From NCBI GenBank assembly GCA_963281255.1, contig OY725493.1, positions 3,317,857 to 3,381,856 of the forward strand: a stretch of DNA of 64,000 bases, written 5' to 3'. This DNA comes from Aphrocallistes beatrix (lineage: Eukaryota > Porifera > Hexactinellida > Sceptrulophora > Aphrocallistidae). Both the position numbers and the translations under genes were made by a program. The notes under the pieces are model-generated. The model was not told the origin of the DNA, did no database searches, and saw only the letters and a list, made by a program, of their open reading frames with translations. Below are positions 22,440 through 33,878 of the stretch, piece after piece; the stretch's first letter is position 1; the number at the start of each line of letters is the position of its first letter.

Positions 22440-24490
22440 TCAGAATTATCTCTTCTAAATTAACGATGATCACGCTCCATCAAAAAGTATGGTGATTGTA
22501 TCTCGTCGGCGAGTTCCTTGGTTCACGAAAGCAATCAAACGGGCCAAGCAGATCAAACGGAAGGCCAAACGTAGATGCCGCAAAATATTTAAGCCTGATG
22601 ACCTGGCGGATTTCAAAATGAAGAGGAACCTTGCGACGTCTCTGATGAAACGTGAGCGTTGCAATAACTACTCAGATTGGGTCAGTCAGAGTAGCCATGA
22701 TCAGCGCCTACTGTTCAGAAAGGCTACCACTCTGCTTGGCTTAATGAATCAGTCTCCTCTGCCATCTCACTCCAACATCAGTGCGTTAACTGAGGAATTC
22801 GCTGAGTTCTTCACTATGAACGTCGACAATATTAGGGCCACCATCGATTCCTCTTCCTCTTCTTTGGACATACCATCACCTTTTGAAACTGAACGATCTC
22901 TCCACTCTTTCCTTCAGTTTAGTGAACTATCTGACAGAGATATTAGGGATCTTGTCGGCTCGGCATCCAATAAAACTTGTGTCTTCGATCCCATACCATC
23001 CTCGCTGATAAAGTCCTCGATCCTTATTGTCGCTCCTGTACTAAACAAGTTGATCAATGCCTCTCTCTCATCTGCTTATTTTAGTCCTGCATGGAAACGT
23101 GCCATCACCTGTCCAAAGCTGAAAAAGACCAATCTCGAACCGATCTTGAAGAACTATCGTCCAATCAGTAACCTCTCTTCTCTAAGCTAACAGAGAAATC
23201 AGTCGCTGCACAGGTAGTAGTTGGTCATTTGAATTCTCATAATCTCTTCCCCAGGACGCAGTCTGCTTATCGTAAACATCATAGTACTGAGACATCGCTC
23301 CTGAAGGTTAAAAACGACATCCTCTGGAACATGAACAAACAGCACATCACTCTTCTTGTTTCTTGATCTTGGCTCAGCTTTCGATACCGTCGACCATTCT
23401 ATCCTCCTAGATCGTCTTCTCTCATTTTGGCATCTGTGACTCGTCCTTATCTTGGTTTAAATCCTACCTCTCAGATAGAAAACAGTCAGTCTCTATCCAA
23501 GGTCATGCTTCCTCCGATCATCCTCTCAATTACGGCGTTCCACAGGGTTCATGTCTTGGTCCCCTTCTTTTCACTCTTTTCATCAAATCCCATCTTCTGT
23601 TCAGTCCTGTATCTCTTCCATCCGATCCTGGCTCCTCACCAACAAACTCAAGATCAATGACAACAAAACGAAGTTCAAATAATCGGTACTCGTCAGCAGT
23701 TGGCAAAGGTTGATATCTCTCACATCTCGGTTTGCAATGCTTCGATCCCCACATCTAATGAAGTGAAGAATCTTGGCTCTTGGTTCGATAGCCACCTTTC
23801 GATTTCTTCCCATGTGACCAAAAGAGCTTCTACTTGTTACTACTTCATCTACAACATATGTCGGATCAGGAGATCTCTAACTCGGAACACCTGTGAAACT
23901 CTCATGAATGCTCTTGTCACTTCTCGCTTGGATTATTGCAATCGTCTTATTTTTGGACATCCGCCTACTCTTCTTGTACGTCTCCAACGTGTCCAGAACA
24001 GTACAGCTCTCTACAAAACATCCTGATTATCGTCAACATCTCCTCTTCTCGATAAACTCCACTGGCTGCCTGTTGAATATCGATACAAAATCCTGATCAT
24101 CACTTATAAAGCCATCAACTTTCTTGCCCCTGATTACATTAAGTCCATATCAAACGACCACTCTCCTCCCTGAGGAGCACAGATGAAATTATTCTAGAAC
24201 ATCCTTCTATCAAATCCTCTCAAACTCTTTGAAATTGTTCTTTCTCTGTTGCTGCTCCTTTCGAATGGAATCGCCTCCCTCCCAAAATCAGAAAATCGCA
24301 GTCTCTAGATATCTTTAAAAAGCTCTTGAAGACTCACCTCTTCTCGATAGCATTTGAAGCACACACACGCACATGAACGCACGAACATGAACACATGCAC
24401 AAACATTCAAGACACAACCTTCTTGTACAGCGCATTTGAACATGCTTGTATGGAATTTGCGCTTAATAAATGTATTTTATTATTATTAAT
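22440..24490 (+). mobile_element. 5'-truncated CR1/L2-type LINE with decayed reverse transcriptase
   Basis: The frame at 22489-23190 holds the linker before the reverse transcriptase and its first blocks: FDPIPSSLIKSSI, then FSPAWKRAITCPKLKK and LKNYRPISNLS. Other frames continue with TQSAYRKHHSTETSLLKVKN, LGSAFDTVDHSILLDRLL and YGVPQGSCLGPLLFTLF. The FADD/YADD catalytic box is missing, removed by a deletion near 23580. The C-terminus is EVKNLGSWFDSHLSISSH, TSRLDYCNRLIFG and FEWNRLPPKIRKSQSL. No endonuclease domain remains. The 3' end carries GCGCTTAATAAATG and an ATT-rich microsatellite tail as in L2-like elements. Confidence 0.9.
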
Positions 24491-24849
24491 ATTACTTTAT
24501 TCCATCCAAATTCATAGGAAAAGAGGAAATTATATAATCTTTAACAATTGTCCTTCATTTCTACCGTTTTTTCCATTCCCAAATTTGAGAAGATCATACA
24601 CACGTTTAATATCGTTTGTTAAGTTAATGAATTTAACAAAGCATTGAATTGATGTGTCGAATTAATTTTCAATATTTAAATATTTGATTTCGCGCATGTA
24701 TGCAATAAGGTTCTATACTAATAGTAAATAGTTGTCATCACATTTCTACCCTAGTATAATCAACACTCTTTCTTACAAGATGTACACTTTTCAAACCTAA
24801 CTTATTGAATGAAGTATTTGATCTAGCGCATTGTACTAAATACGCAACA

Positions 24850-25130
24850 ACATGAACTAACTGACCTAACCGGACTGCTAATAAAAGGTGGTCCGGTTAA
24901 CCGGACCTAACCGGACCACTATTAAAAGTGGTCCAGTTTACCAGACCACTTTAACTTTTTCTTAAAAGTGGTCCGGTGAAAACCGGACCGGTGTCGCCGG
25001 CGCAGTATGCTGCTTATGGATGTATGAAATATCAACTGAAGTTCGGACCTACGAGTGAGGGGGCAGTCAGGGCACTGCCCCGGAGCCCATAGGCTGAGGA
25101 GAGCTAGACTGAAGTCAGAAAGAAGCATAA
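24850..25130. repeat. Inverted and direct GGTCCGGTTAACCGG units and a GC-rich hairpin
   Basis: Between 24862 and 24990 the motif AAAAGTGGTCCGGT and its mirror ACCGGACCACTT recur several times. A GC-rich hairpin (GGGGCAGTCAGGGCACTGCCCC type) is at about 25058-25082. It is non-coding and probably the end or remnant of a TIR element; partners were not found. Confidence 0.5.
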
Positions 25131-25148
25131 ATTGGATGCATAAACAGA

Positions 25149-25325
25149 CAGTAGAACCTCTTTAAGTGGGGTCTCTATATTTGGGGATCCTCATTATGTG
25201 GGCCAAATTTAGGCCATATTTTTTCATTTCCATACAAATGAACCTCTTGGGAAGTGGGGAGAGAAAAATTAAGAAAATATTTTTCCATTAAAATATCCTC
25301 TTTAATTGGAGTATACTACTGGACA
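25149..25325. repeat. pogo-like MITE, decayed
   Basis: Starts CAGTAGAACCTCTTTAAGTG and ends with a poor mirror (CTCTTTAATTGGAGTATACTACTG). About 180 bp. The interior has AGTGGGG motifs in direct repeat. The right edge is uncertain. Confidence 0.5.
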
Positions 25326-25439
25326 CAATTAGCAGGTAGTTTTAAGTTTGTGTCTTAACTTTCTTGGAACCCCTGACAGAAGTTAGCAATATGATTTACG
25401 TAAATTGAATATTTTGAGGTGTACGAATTCATTTGGTAG

Positions 25440-25690
25440 GGGGAAATAATCACTTGATAGGAAGTTGTCAATTGCCGTTCAAATCGGGTTAAATTTGAAT
25501 TCCTGGTTATTGCGGTTTTCAAGATATGACACCAACTGGCCAAAATAAGTTTCCATATCAATGCTTGCAATGTAGCATTTTCGCATCAACCTATTCACAC
25601 AGATCAGTTAGATGCGACAACTTTAGATTAATTACAAACTCTTAGAAGTGTTCTTAAATTGCCTCTGAAAACCTGCAAATTTGTCATATA
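25440..25690. repeat. Repeat R5, copy 1
   Basis: This matches 61850-62345 in the same order and 51040-51350 in inverted order: AAATTTGAATTCCTGGTTAT, the GACACCAACTG run, and AGAAGTGTTCTTAAA are shared in diverged form. A MITE-B-like end (GGTGTACGAATTCATTTGGT) just before it at 25417 may belong to another fragment. Confidence 0.55.
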
Positions 25691-25815
25691 TACCGGGTGG
25701 TTCAAAAAGAGCAAACGTATTTTTGAATTCCTATAGCCCCGCTATTTTTTGTCCAAAGTCAATAAAACTAATTATAAATTTCTAACAAACTACTTAAAGT
25801 ATTCAAAGCATAATC
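25691..25815. repeat. Solo mariner-type terminal fragment
   Basis: TATACCGGGTGGTTCAAAAAG is the style of a mariner/Tc1 left end and follows TA. No opposite end or transposase was found before the next Helitron. Confidence 0.4.
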
Positions 25816-25822
25816 ATTCTAA

Positions 25823-26237
25823 CAAGCGCGCTTGGTTTGTTTGCGCTGCGCGGCTGGCGGATACTCTATGTCCACCGGAGGCGCCCTATGGGCGCCTTGG
25901 TTCACATTGATTAATTATAAGGGAGATAACATCTCTAAATGGGTCTGTCCTACTGTTATAATTATCGATATTGCACTAAAAAATCACCAAATTTGTCAAT
26001 TTTTAAAATTTTGATGCGTAATGATGACGTCATAACAGGGTGATGAGCCATCTTTTTATGATAGTTGTATCATATGTGAGATATATTAATGTACATATTC
26101 TATTAAAATTTCAGCCTTCTATCACTTAAAATGACTGAGTTATGGTCGAAAAACTGAAATTTCTCATTATAAAAGGTGACAATGACGTCATAATTCCATG
26201 ATGAGTCGACATTTTCGTCTGAGCTCTGCACTTAATA
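25823..26237 (-). mobile_element. Helitron copy D, lacking the microsatellite end
   Basis: It begins on the + strand with CAAGCGCGC and the GGCGGA hairpin region and matches the other copies to about 26237 (GAGCTCTGCACTTA). The last 130 bp, including (TA)n and the TCCTTAC end, are gone. It lies only 120 bp upstream of the kinase exon at 26357. It keeps both TGACGTCA motifs (about 26024 and 26184). Confidence 0.7.
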
Positions 26238-26356
26238 TTATTTGACGAAATTTGAGTAACTCATAAACCCTCTCTCCTATTTTCAATTGTTTGCTGCAAT
26301 ATACTATACTATATGACTCAATATTATGTACATTCTCTTTAGTGTTATTTTTCTAG

Positions 26357-26818
26357 GTACATAAAGCTCAATCCAAATCAGACGATCAAATATTTTCTGC
26401 TGCCAAAGTAATTGAACTTCAAGACGATTCTGAATTATCGGCATTCATTGTTGAAATAAATATTCTTCGCCAGTGTAATCATGATTATATTCTTAAGCTA
26501 TTTGAAGCATACTTATATGATCGCAAATTATGGTATTTTCTCGAATTTTGTCCTGGTGGAGCTTTAGACGATATAATGATCGAATTGGATCACGGTCTAA
26601 ATGAAATTCAAATTGCCTGCGTTGCACAACAAATGTTTGAAGCTTTAAGTTATTTACATCCTAAGAAAATTTTGCATCGTGATTTAAAGGCTGGCAATCT
26701 TTTGTTGTGTGCAGATGGTACAATTCGTTTGGCAGATTTTGGTGTATCATGTATTAATAAAAGAACTAACCAAAGACATGATACCTTTATTGGAACTCCT
26801 TACTGGATGGCGCCGGAG
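26357..26818 (+). CDS. Slik: SLK/STK10-like Ser/Thr kinase, exon with N-lobe to APE
   Basis: This 462-bp exon encodes 154 residues in phase 0 between an AG acceptor (26355-26356) and a GT donor (26819). The translation starts [19 protein letters not shown]; the lysine in AAKVI (residue 17) is the ATP-binding Lys. Then come the helix-C Glu ([10 protein letters not shown]), hinge [12 protein letters not shown], the catalytic loop HRDLKAGN (His at 107), DFG at 127-129 and GTPYWMAPE at the end. The text closely follows vertebrate SLK and STK10, STE20-family kinases acting on ERM proteins at the cell cortex. The glycine loop is missing from this exon and must come from an upstream exon. Exon limits and phases are clear. 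Confidence 0.95.
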
Positions 26819-27469
26819 GTTTGTTAGAATCCCATATATTTAGTTCAGTTTTTCCTGAGTTGTTTAATACAGTATTACCTAAAATAATGTTGATACCTAT
26901 TATACGTGTTACGGTATCTATTTGGCCCTATTATACGCCGAATAAATAATATGAAACTTGCAGTTTTATACAAATACTATTCAAATTTTAATCTTTGATA
27001 CTTATTACTAATATTCCCTCATTTTCTGATGCAATAATCTGAAAGTTTAACAATTCAAATTTGCAAAAATGTACTCATTACCAATTGACAACCTGGAAAA
27101 ACCTGTTTTCATTTCATTTGATATTATAATATAATGATTATCTTATATATTTGACCTCATTGCCTCACTATAATAGACTGTCTGTCATATTTCTTAATGC
27201 TTCAGAGTAGCAAAATTCCCGCAAATTTTCAAATGTGGAAACTTTCCGGGAATATTCCCGGGAATTTATAAGACCTGGAAATTTCTACATAGTGTTTAAA
27301 TAAATCTGATTGTTCCCGAGGCATTTCTCTGAGGTAAATAAATTGAATTCAATTAAACCTTTCTTTATTTGCCTCTAAATACTCAAAAAATAAAGGAAAA
27401 ATTTAAAAAAATGTAAATTATACTACCAGTGCCGAACTGATTCAAGATGGATCAATAATAAATGTAATA

Positions 27470-28238
27470 CATAGGGCATTCCAAAAGTTCTCGTCCCAAA
27501 TCTGTATTTCAAATGAGAGTGAAAATAGGATATTTTCAATTTGTCCATTGTATTCCTTAGGGGATCAGCTTCCAATTTATATATTGGTTTCTTTTAAAAG
27601 GACAATTATTGTGGTTCCTATATTAGATTTTTGTGCATCGGTTTAGGGCACTGCCTTTGAACGTGATTTTTGGGGTTCCCTTTGATATATTTCAGTTCTG
27701 AGCAGATTTAGATTAAAACTGATCCAGCCATCCAATTCTACACATCAACTAACATATATGTAGATTGAATTCTCTGAAGTATTATAGTTTGAGGCTGAGG
27801 GAATAATTGTGTTTTGAAGTGGTTTACTACCATTTTTGTCCCACTTTTTGAGTGGCGAAAATTGACAAAAAATCCACTAAAAGTGGCATGATATTTTTTC
27901 AACACGAGCAATACTATTGAACACCTCCCGATTACTTTTTCACATTGGTCTTAATTATTTTACCTTTTAATGACCTTATTCTACGATTTTCACAACTTTT
28001 ATTCTCCAAATTTAGTTTTAAGCCATTTTCAATGGGAAGATTCCAACTTTTCGACACTACCCTAAACCGATGCATAAAAATCTAATATAGGAACCACAAT
28101 AATTGTCCTCTTAAAATAAACCAATATACAAATTGGAAGCTGATCCCTTAAGGAATACAATGGACAGATCGAAAATATCCTATTTTCACTCTCATTTGAG
28201 ATACAGATTTGGGACGAGAACTTTTGGAATGCCCTATG
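27470..28238. repeat. MITE with 175-bp terminal inverted repeats
   Basis: The left arm (27470-27647) and right arm (28062-28238) are near-identical inverted copies (CATAGGGCATTCCAAAAGTT at each tip), with a spacer of about 410 bp. TA flanks both ends (27468-27469, 28239-28240). Non-coding; the frame at 28062-28331 is the arm read on the - strand. Long arms could fold into a very long hairpin when transcribed in the kinase intron. Confidence 0.9.
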
Positions 28239-28430
28239 TACAAAATCGAATACTAGTTGTAAGTATAAGTTATCCGATTCTTCTATATACGTACATATAA
28301 CAATCGAGAAACCTATCAAATAGTCTAACAATACGTTTCTGACTAGTCATTACGTATTAAGTTAAAACTGATATGAGATAAACAGAAGCTAATAGCTTAT
28401 AATCATATATTGGCTACCCTCTAGTCAATA

Positions 28431-28618
28431 CAGGGTGGCCGAACAAAATTGAGACAAATATGCTTGCTTTAAAATAGCCCTTAAATTTTGTCAGGTCCTT
28501 AATTTTTTTAGTTACTATAGACGTATCAACTATATTAGCTATATAATTGAGAACATTGTCATTGTTTGAACAATAATGAATGAATTGGAGAAGAGAAAAG
28601 TTGTTGAGACCTAGTAAA
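28431..28618 (+). repeat. 5' end of a DD37D element (relative of 42800-44463)
   Basis: CAGGGTGGCCGAACAAAATT and the following 180 bp match the left end of the element at 42800, including the start codon text ATGAATGAATTGGAGAAGAG. The match stops after GAGACC. It lacks the Harbinger-type MITE found in the other copy and so shows the empty target (TTTGTCAGGTCC). Confidence 0.85.
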
Positions 28619-28789
28619 CAAAAGTAAACAAATAATTTATCATATAGATCTGAAAGTATGATATTCGAAATCTACACCCCTGAAAACCCCAAGTCGCCCG
28701 TTGGAAGCTAGTCCTGGAGTTATTAAAAGTTATTTTTAAAATTCATCAAATGGTGTGAAAATATGTATATAAAGGTGTGAAAATATGCA

Positions 28790-29040
28790 GATAATCTTTG
28801 TTATAGCCATACACTATAATGCATTTAAGATATCAAACTTAAGTTGTGGCTTTGAAGTATTAATAACAATGACGATCTATTGTTGTGTCGTACAATGATT
28901 ACTATTGTGATAGTGTAGTCCTATATTTAGTATAGAAAAGGTGTGAAAAATTGTTTTCCATTTTTTTGCAGAGGTGTGAATATTTCGCTTAGATCTTAGA
29001 ACTTAATCGTAGTCATATCATTTGACACCTACATGCCAAT
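28790..29040. repeat. Repeat R3, copy 1
   Basis: This matches 54190-54420 in inverted orientation (GATTAAGTTC, AAGATCTA.GCGAAAT and TTGTACGACAC... are shared). A shorter related piece is at 33640-33700 (GTTCGAAGATCTAAGCGAAA). Non-coding, no ends defined. The stretch 28640-28790 has nothing recognisable. Confidence 0.5.
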
Positions 29041-29109
29041 TTTTACATCTATATGACTTCCCAATTCTTCAATCAATTCGGACAAACACACACACAAAAG
29101 AAAATAAAA

Positions 29110-29494
29110 ATCCTAGCGTACTCTATTTTTGATTTCTAATTCCTAATCTACACATTCTAATTACACATAATTGAGATCCTCAGCTCAATTACTAACTCCC
29201 AAAATTATAAATATCTACCTTTGATACTTGATGCTACTTGTCTCGAGTCACCACCATTATATATGATGGCGATTAGTGACGCAAAGTGGCAGATGCTGAT
29301 AATTTTCCACATGAGAATAAGTATTTATATTGAAAGTCTTAAAATTAGTAATTCGGATGTGTAGTTTACGAATCTGAAATCAAAAATCTAATATTTCTTA
29401 CTGTTTGAATATATATTCCTTTATGAATAGAGTCACTTTAATACTATTTATATGGAGATTTTCGTGTTGGTCGAATATTGTTATCTGGGTAGTG
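29110..29494. repeat. MITE family A, copy 2, left end lost
   Basis: It matches 1290-1669: ACTCTATTTTTGATTTC, ACACATTCTAATTACACATA and the central ATGGCGATTAGTGACGCAAA. It ends with the diverged right terminus ATCTGGGTAGTG and TA. The left TIR is missing. Confidence 0.75.
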
Positions 29495-29495
29495 T

Positions 29496-29853
29496 ATATG
29501 TCATGGGGAAGCTTCAAATTTGGTGGAATTTGAAGTTCCCCCAGGGGAAATTCAAATTGGAGTTTCCACTGGGGAGAATTTCAATTGGAGTTTCCCCTAG
29601 TGGAAATTTAAATTCCCCTAGTGGGAACTCCAATTTGAATTTGCCCTGGGGGAATTTAAATTTCTAAAGACTAGATTTTGCCGTACAAATAATTGGAGTT
29701 TCCCCTAGTGGAAATTTAAATTCCCCTAGGGAAATTTAAATTTCCACTAGAGAAAACTCCAATTGAAATTCCCCCCAGTGGAAACTCCAATTTTAATTTC
29801 CACTAGGGGAATTTAAAATTCCACCAAATTTGAAGCTTCCCCATGACATATAT
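29496..29853. repeat. Palindromic repeat built of CCCCTAGTGGAAATTTAAA modules
   Basis: The outer 30 bp are an inverted repeat (TATATGTCATGGGGAAGCTT with its mirror at 29838-29852). Inside, the modules GTTTCCCCTAGTGGAAATTT and CCACTAGGGGAA occur about ten times in both orientations. A short unique spacer (about 29667-29693) separates two halves. The + frame 29452-29667 is repeat translation, not a gene. It is wedged between MITE A copy 2 and Helitron E. Confidence 0.8.
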
Positions 29854-29861
29854 ATCTGCAA

Positions 29862-30334
29862 CGAATTGATTGAAGAAACTGCAAGGCGCAGAAAGCTGAT
29901 TTTTAGTATATTGTAGACTTTTGGCTATGGCTCTACTAAGTTCTGACCTCAGACGAAAATGTTGACCCATCATGAAATTATAGCGTCATTGTCACCTTTT
30001 TATAATTAGAAAATTTAGTTTTTCGACTAATGGTTCCGCCGTTTTAATATATATGACTGAAATTTAATATAATGTGTATATTAATATATCTCATATGATA
30101 CAGCTCACATTAAAGAATGATTACTCATCACTGTTATGATGTATTCATATTGCATCTAAAATGAAAATTTTTGTGATTTTTCGAGTGATATTGATGATAA
30201 AAGTTAGACAGACGTCTTTATAGATGCAATCTACCTAATAATTAATCAATGTGAGCCTTGGCGCCAAAAGGGCACCTCCAGCGGACACAAAACGTCCGCT
30301 AACCGCACAGCATAATCAAGCGAAGCACACTTGT
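29862..30334 (+). mobile_element. Helitron copy E, lacking the microsatellite end
   Basis: It matches the other copies in the opposite orientation, from CAACGAATTGATTGAAGAAA to GCGAAGCACACTTG. The TCC start and (TA)n are replaced by the palindromic repeat. Hairpin bases are partly mutated (GCGGACACAAAACGTCCGC). Confidence 0.7.
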
Positions 30335-30448
30335 TTTCTTTAATATTGATTGTTTCTAGATATGTTTCGGTTTTGGAATATAATTGTTACAAGCTTACTC
30401 CATGAAATCTTCCCAACCTGCGAAGAAAAAATTGACGACCTAAAGATC

Positions 30449-30511
30449 TTGATCAAGAGCAGGCATTCTTCAGTTGTGTGCATATCCTGAAGAATGCCTG
30501 CTCTTGATCAA
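30449..30511. other. Perfect 25-bp inverted repeat with 13-base loop
   Basis: Arms 30449-30473 and 30487-30511 (TTGATCAAGAGCAGGCATTC plus TTCAG and its exact complement) are separated by 13 bases. The size resembles an animal miRNA precursor, but perfect pairing is more like a recent inverted duplication. The rest of 30335-30790 shows nothing else. Confidence 0.7.
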
Positions 30512-30789
30512 TATTTATAGCCCTTTCAGATTTTCTTCGTTTTGCGTCAGTTGCGACTCGATATTGCAGCGATGCATCATAACAATTGCGGGGATTGATA
30601 CAGAGTGACAAATAAATACTGATGCCTTTTTTATTAGCTATTGAATCCAAAGACTTTTCTGATTCTGTTTTTATAATATTCACTCACATATACTCCCTTT
30701 AATGAATACAATAGAAGTTAGTGAACGAGTCGACACTAGCACGCACGTGATTTTCGCGAATTTATCCCCATTCTAGGGTCAAAGCTATC

Positions 30790-31480
30790 TTTAGCTCATG
30801 CTCACACTTGTATGTTTTAGACCAAAGCTTTTCTTCCAATATTGACCAAATTGAATAATCTATTGTGTTTAAATCAGGGAACAATGAGGCCACTCACTTA
30901 GAGGAAATGAACTCGGGAAAATTCAGGTCTTTAAAAATAGTCTCCCTAACTGCTCATGGTTGTTTTTTATTCCTTTGGAGATGAATACTAAAGATGTCGG
31001 ATCCGTTGAAGTCACCCCTGCCCAAACCAAACCACCGATAAAGCTTGTTTGCTAGTTGCTAAAATCCTCTTATTTTGCTTATTTGCAAGCTCCTCAACCG
31101 TGAATAATTTTTCATCAGAATAAACGATTTGATTATACTACCCTTTAGTGAAATGAAAAGTATAACTTTTCATCTTTCAAGTTTATTTTTTTATATTTTG
31201 AGCGTTGGGAAGCTGCCGTTTTTGAATTTATGCATTCAATATGCTTTCATACCTAGATCCTCACTTACGAGCAACTTCATTGATTCCCTGTTAGTTCTAA
31301 TTTTCATGAGCCATTTTTCAGATACTCCTGGCAGGATTAATTGTCCTGACAGACCTTAGCAGACCAGGCTTGGGCCTGTCAGTATTGTCTCCTGTTTGGT
31401 AAAACGATATCGAATTCGTAACACAAACATCTTGTTCGTATTTAGTAATTTAACAATTTTAGCTTTGCCTTGTCCAGCAT
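30790..31480 (-). pseudogene. Decayed mariner/Tc1-type (DDD) transposase, minus strand
   Basis: Reading the complement downward from 31470, fragments appear in transposase order: TINPAR-like text and KWLMKI (helix-turn-helix), VSEDLGMKAY, YSDEKLFTVEELANKQNKRI (first catalytic block, near 31105-31045), a WFGQG/VWAGV-like stretch and LFPDLN-T-IDYSIWSILEEKL (near 30890-30830). The last acidic residue would be Asp. Frames are broken throughout. No ends were identified. Confidence 0.7.
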
Positions 31481-31635
31481 TGTACAGTTCAACAACTAGC
31501 GATCGCTTTGACTCCATTTTCAAGGGTACAAGTTAATAGGAATAGAAAAAAATATGATTCGAAAGTTAGAATATAATTATAAGCGATGGAATTATATTCT
31601 GAATCAATACTGTTACTATTCATGATAAACAGAAA

Positions 31636-32200
31636 AAACCCCTTACTAGAAGTGTGCTTCCAAATTCCTGGGATGACATGTATTGTGGCTTCATCCAAGG
31701 AATGTGGAAGCACACTTCTAGTCCGTATGTGAGGGCTTTTTTTCTGGGGGGCAAGCCCCCCAGATCCCCCGATTATTTTGAAGTCAAATATAACTTTGTC
31801 AAATTTTCATTATGTGCTCTTTTTCGCCTATAAAAAGATTTAACCGGAATTAGTAACAATTAAAGTTTGTAGGATGAAAATTGTGGATGTGAATTTTGGC
31901 TTTGTCATCATGATGACGTCAGCATAATTAATTAGCATAGTTTGTATAGTCATCTACACTGAACACTTTCTACAACATATTTTTATTTTTATTTCCTATC
32001 ATTTTAACTCTATTAGCCGTTTATAATTATTGCTGTGTCATCATGATGACGTCAACATAATTAATTAACATAATTTTGTAGAGTCATCTATTCTGAACAC
32101 CTTATATAATATATGTTTATTTCTATCTCATATCATTTACTTCTATTAATCATTCATCATTATTGCTCTGTCATCTTAAAAATGTACTATATCCAATACT
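31636..32200. repeat. Hairpin-headed repeat R6, copy 1
   Basis: It starts with two mirrored arms (31639-31676 and 31691-31736, TAGAAGTGTGCTTCCAAATT type) and continues with the GTCATCATGATGACGTCAGC module, which occurs twice (about 31907 and 32037). Copy 2 is at 60505-60890. A G-run hairpin (GGGGGGCAAGCCCCCC) at about 31746 is present only in this copy. Confidence 0.75.
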
Positions 32201-32224
32201 TTTAAAATCATATTCCCATTTCTA

Positions 32225-33545
32225 CTTAGGTCATTTCAAAAGTACTGATCACCCCCCACCAATTTGATATTAAGCAACGACTGATGTGTTATTTAATTAC
32301 ATATTCTCGAAATAGTCTCCCTTGACGCGAATACACTCCTTTAGACGGTCTACCCAGCAGCGAAATGTCTTTTTATACTCCGTCTGTGGGATCGATTTCA
32401 GGTACTTATGAACGGCGATTCCGATCTCCATTCGGCTAGTGAACTACTTATCAGAGAGATGACTTTTCAGCTTTGAAAACAACCAGAAGTCACAAGGACT
32501 TAGGTCAGGGGAATAGGGAGGGTGATTCAGTGTTTTCATCCCTATATCCTTGATGTATGCGGCGACTTGTTTAGTTTTATGACTACTGGCATTATCATGT
32601 AGAAGTTGTATTCCACGAGGACCAGTTCTCGGCCGACGCTCTGTGTAGTGTTTACTGATTTCTGCGAGCACATTAGTGTAATAAAAGTATCCAGTAACAT
32701 CCTGGCCCTTCGGAACGCAAACTTGAGCAACTGGGCCGTAGGCGTCAAATGCAAATGCGTACATTACCTTCTTGGCACGGAAATCTGGACGCGGTCTTTT
32801 AGGTCGGGGTTCGCCCGGATGCAGCCAACACTTAGATTTTTCCTTGGATTTAGGTTGTGAATAGTAAATCCAAGTTTAATCTATGGTTACTATCTCATAG
32901 TGTCGCCTTGCATCAAATTTTTCGTAATGTAGAAGATTTTCACAACATTCTACCCTCTGTTTCATCCGGGCCTCTGACAGCAAATACGGCACCCGCCGAG
33001 CGCAAACCTTCCTTACTCCGAGATCTTCCTTCAGAATGCGGTAAATACTTCCCGTTGAGATATCCGTATACTAAGAAATCTCTTCAATAGAGCAGCAAGG
33101 GTCATTTCGAAGAAATTCACCAACTAACTCAATTGAGGGTTCACAGGTTGCAGATTTAGGCCTACCAGTCCGAGGCTCATCTTCAATGCTGTCTCATAGT
33201 CGAGCCCATCTTCTAACAGTGGAATAAGCAAGTGCTTGATCTCCACAAACTTCCACGAGATCATTGTGGATGTACCTGTTCGAATCTTTTAGCAGTGAAT
33301 GAAACTTGATATACGCCCTTTGCTCTTGCTCAATAATTGACGATTTTGAAGCCATAAATGTATAAGTAGCCAAAACTGACGAGATTGAAATGATGATTGT
33401 AAGAAAAATACTTATGCTATCTTAAAAATTCTTTTAGATATTAGGAGAGAATGGGTAATGCTATCTGGATTATATTAATTGGTACATTCGATATACACTA
33501 GCTGTCTAAAATCAATAGTGACCAGTACTTTTGAAATGACCTAAG
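32225..33545 (-). mobile_element. mariner (DD34D) transposon, 1.3 kb
   Basis: Terminal inverted repeats CTTAGGTCATTTCAAAAGTA with mirrored text at 33526-33545, and TA at 32223-32224 and 33546-33547. The transposase gene occupies 32297-33355 on the - strand. Length and layout are those of an almost complete mariner. A 165-bp left-end relative is inserted in the mariner at 54472-55492. Confidence 0.9.
32297..33355 (-). pseudogene. mariner transposase, near full length with stops
   Basis: The start MASKSSIIEQEQRAYIKF is followed by the helix-turn-helix (STVRRWARL; IEEIS, then a stop) and ILKEDLGVRKV. The first catalytic block reads VTID*TWIYY with a stop inside it. A continuous frame (32444-32764) holds FAFDAYGPVAQVCVPKGQ, LLHDNASSHKTKQVAAYI and YSPDLSPCDFWLFSKLKSHL, then a stop. 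There are 34 residues between the last two Asp, the mariner signature. The end reads GDYFENM. At least three nonsense changes are present; the gene is dead but recent. Confidence 0.9.
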
Positions 33546-33878
33546 TATTTGCAACTGTTGATTGGCAAAAACTATAGGCCATTTACTTTTCCAAAACCAA
33601 ATATAAACGTGAAATTTGGTACTTATGTTAGTAATAATGAAACTAGAAGGGAGTTCGAAGATCTAAGCGAAATGTTACACCTCCCCGAGATAGGTGACAT
33701 TATGTGCTAACCAATCAAATTCGATTATTTTATAATGCAAATACATTAGGATCAAACAGTAGTGACTTATGCATACAATCAAAAGGACTATTTGTGATTG
33801 AAATTCATTAATTCCTGTGAGAACCAATCAATTATCAGACTTTTATAATGCAAAACACACAATTCTATTTTATATAAA

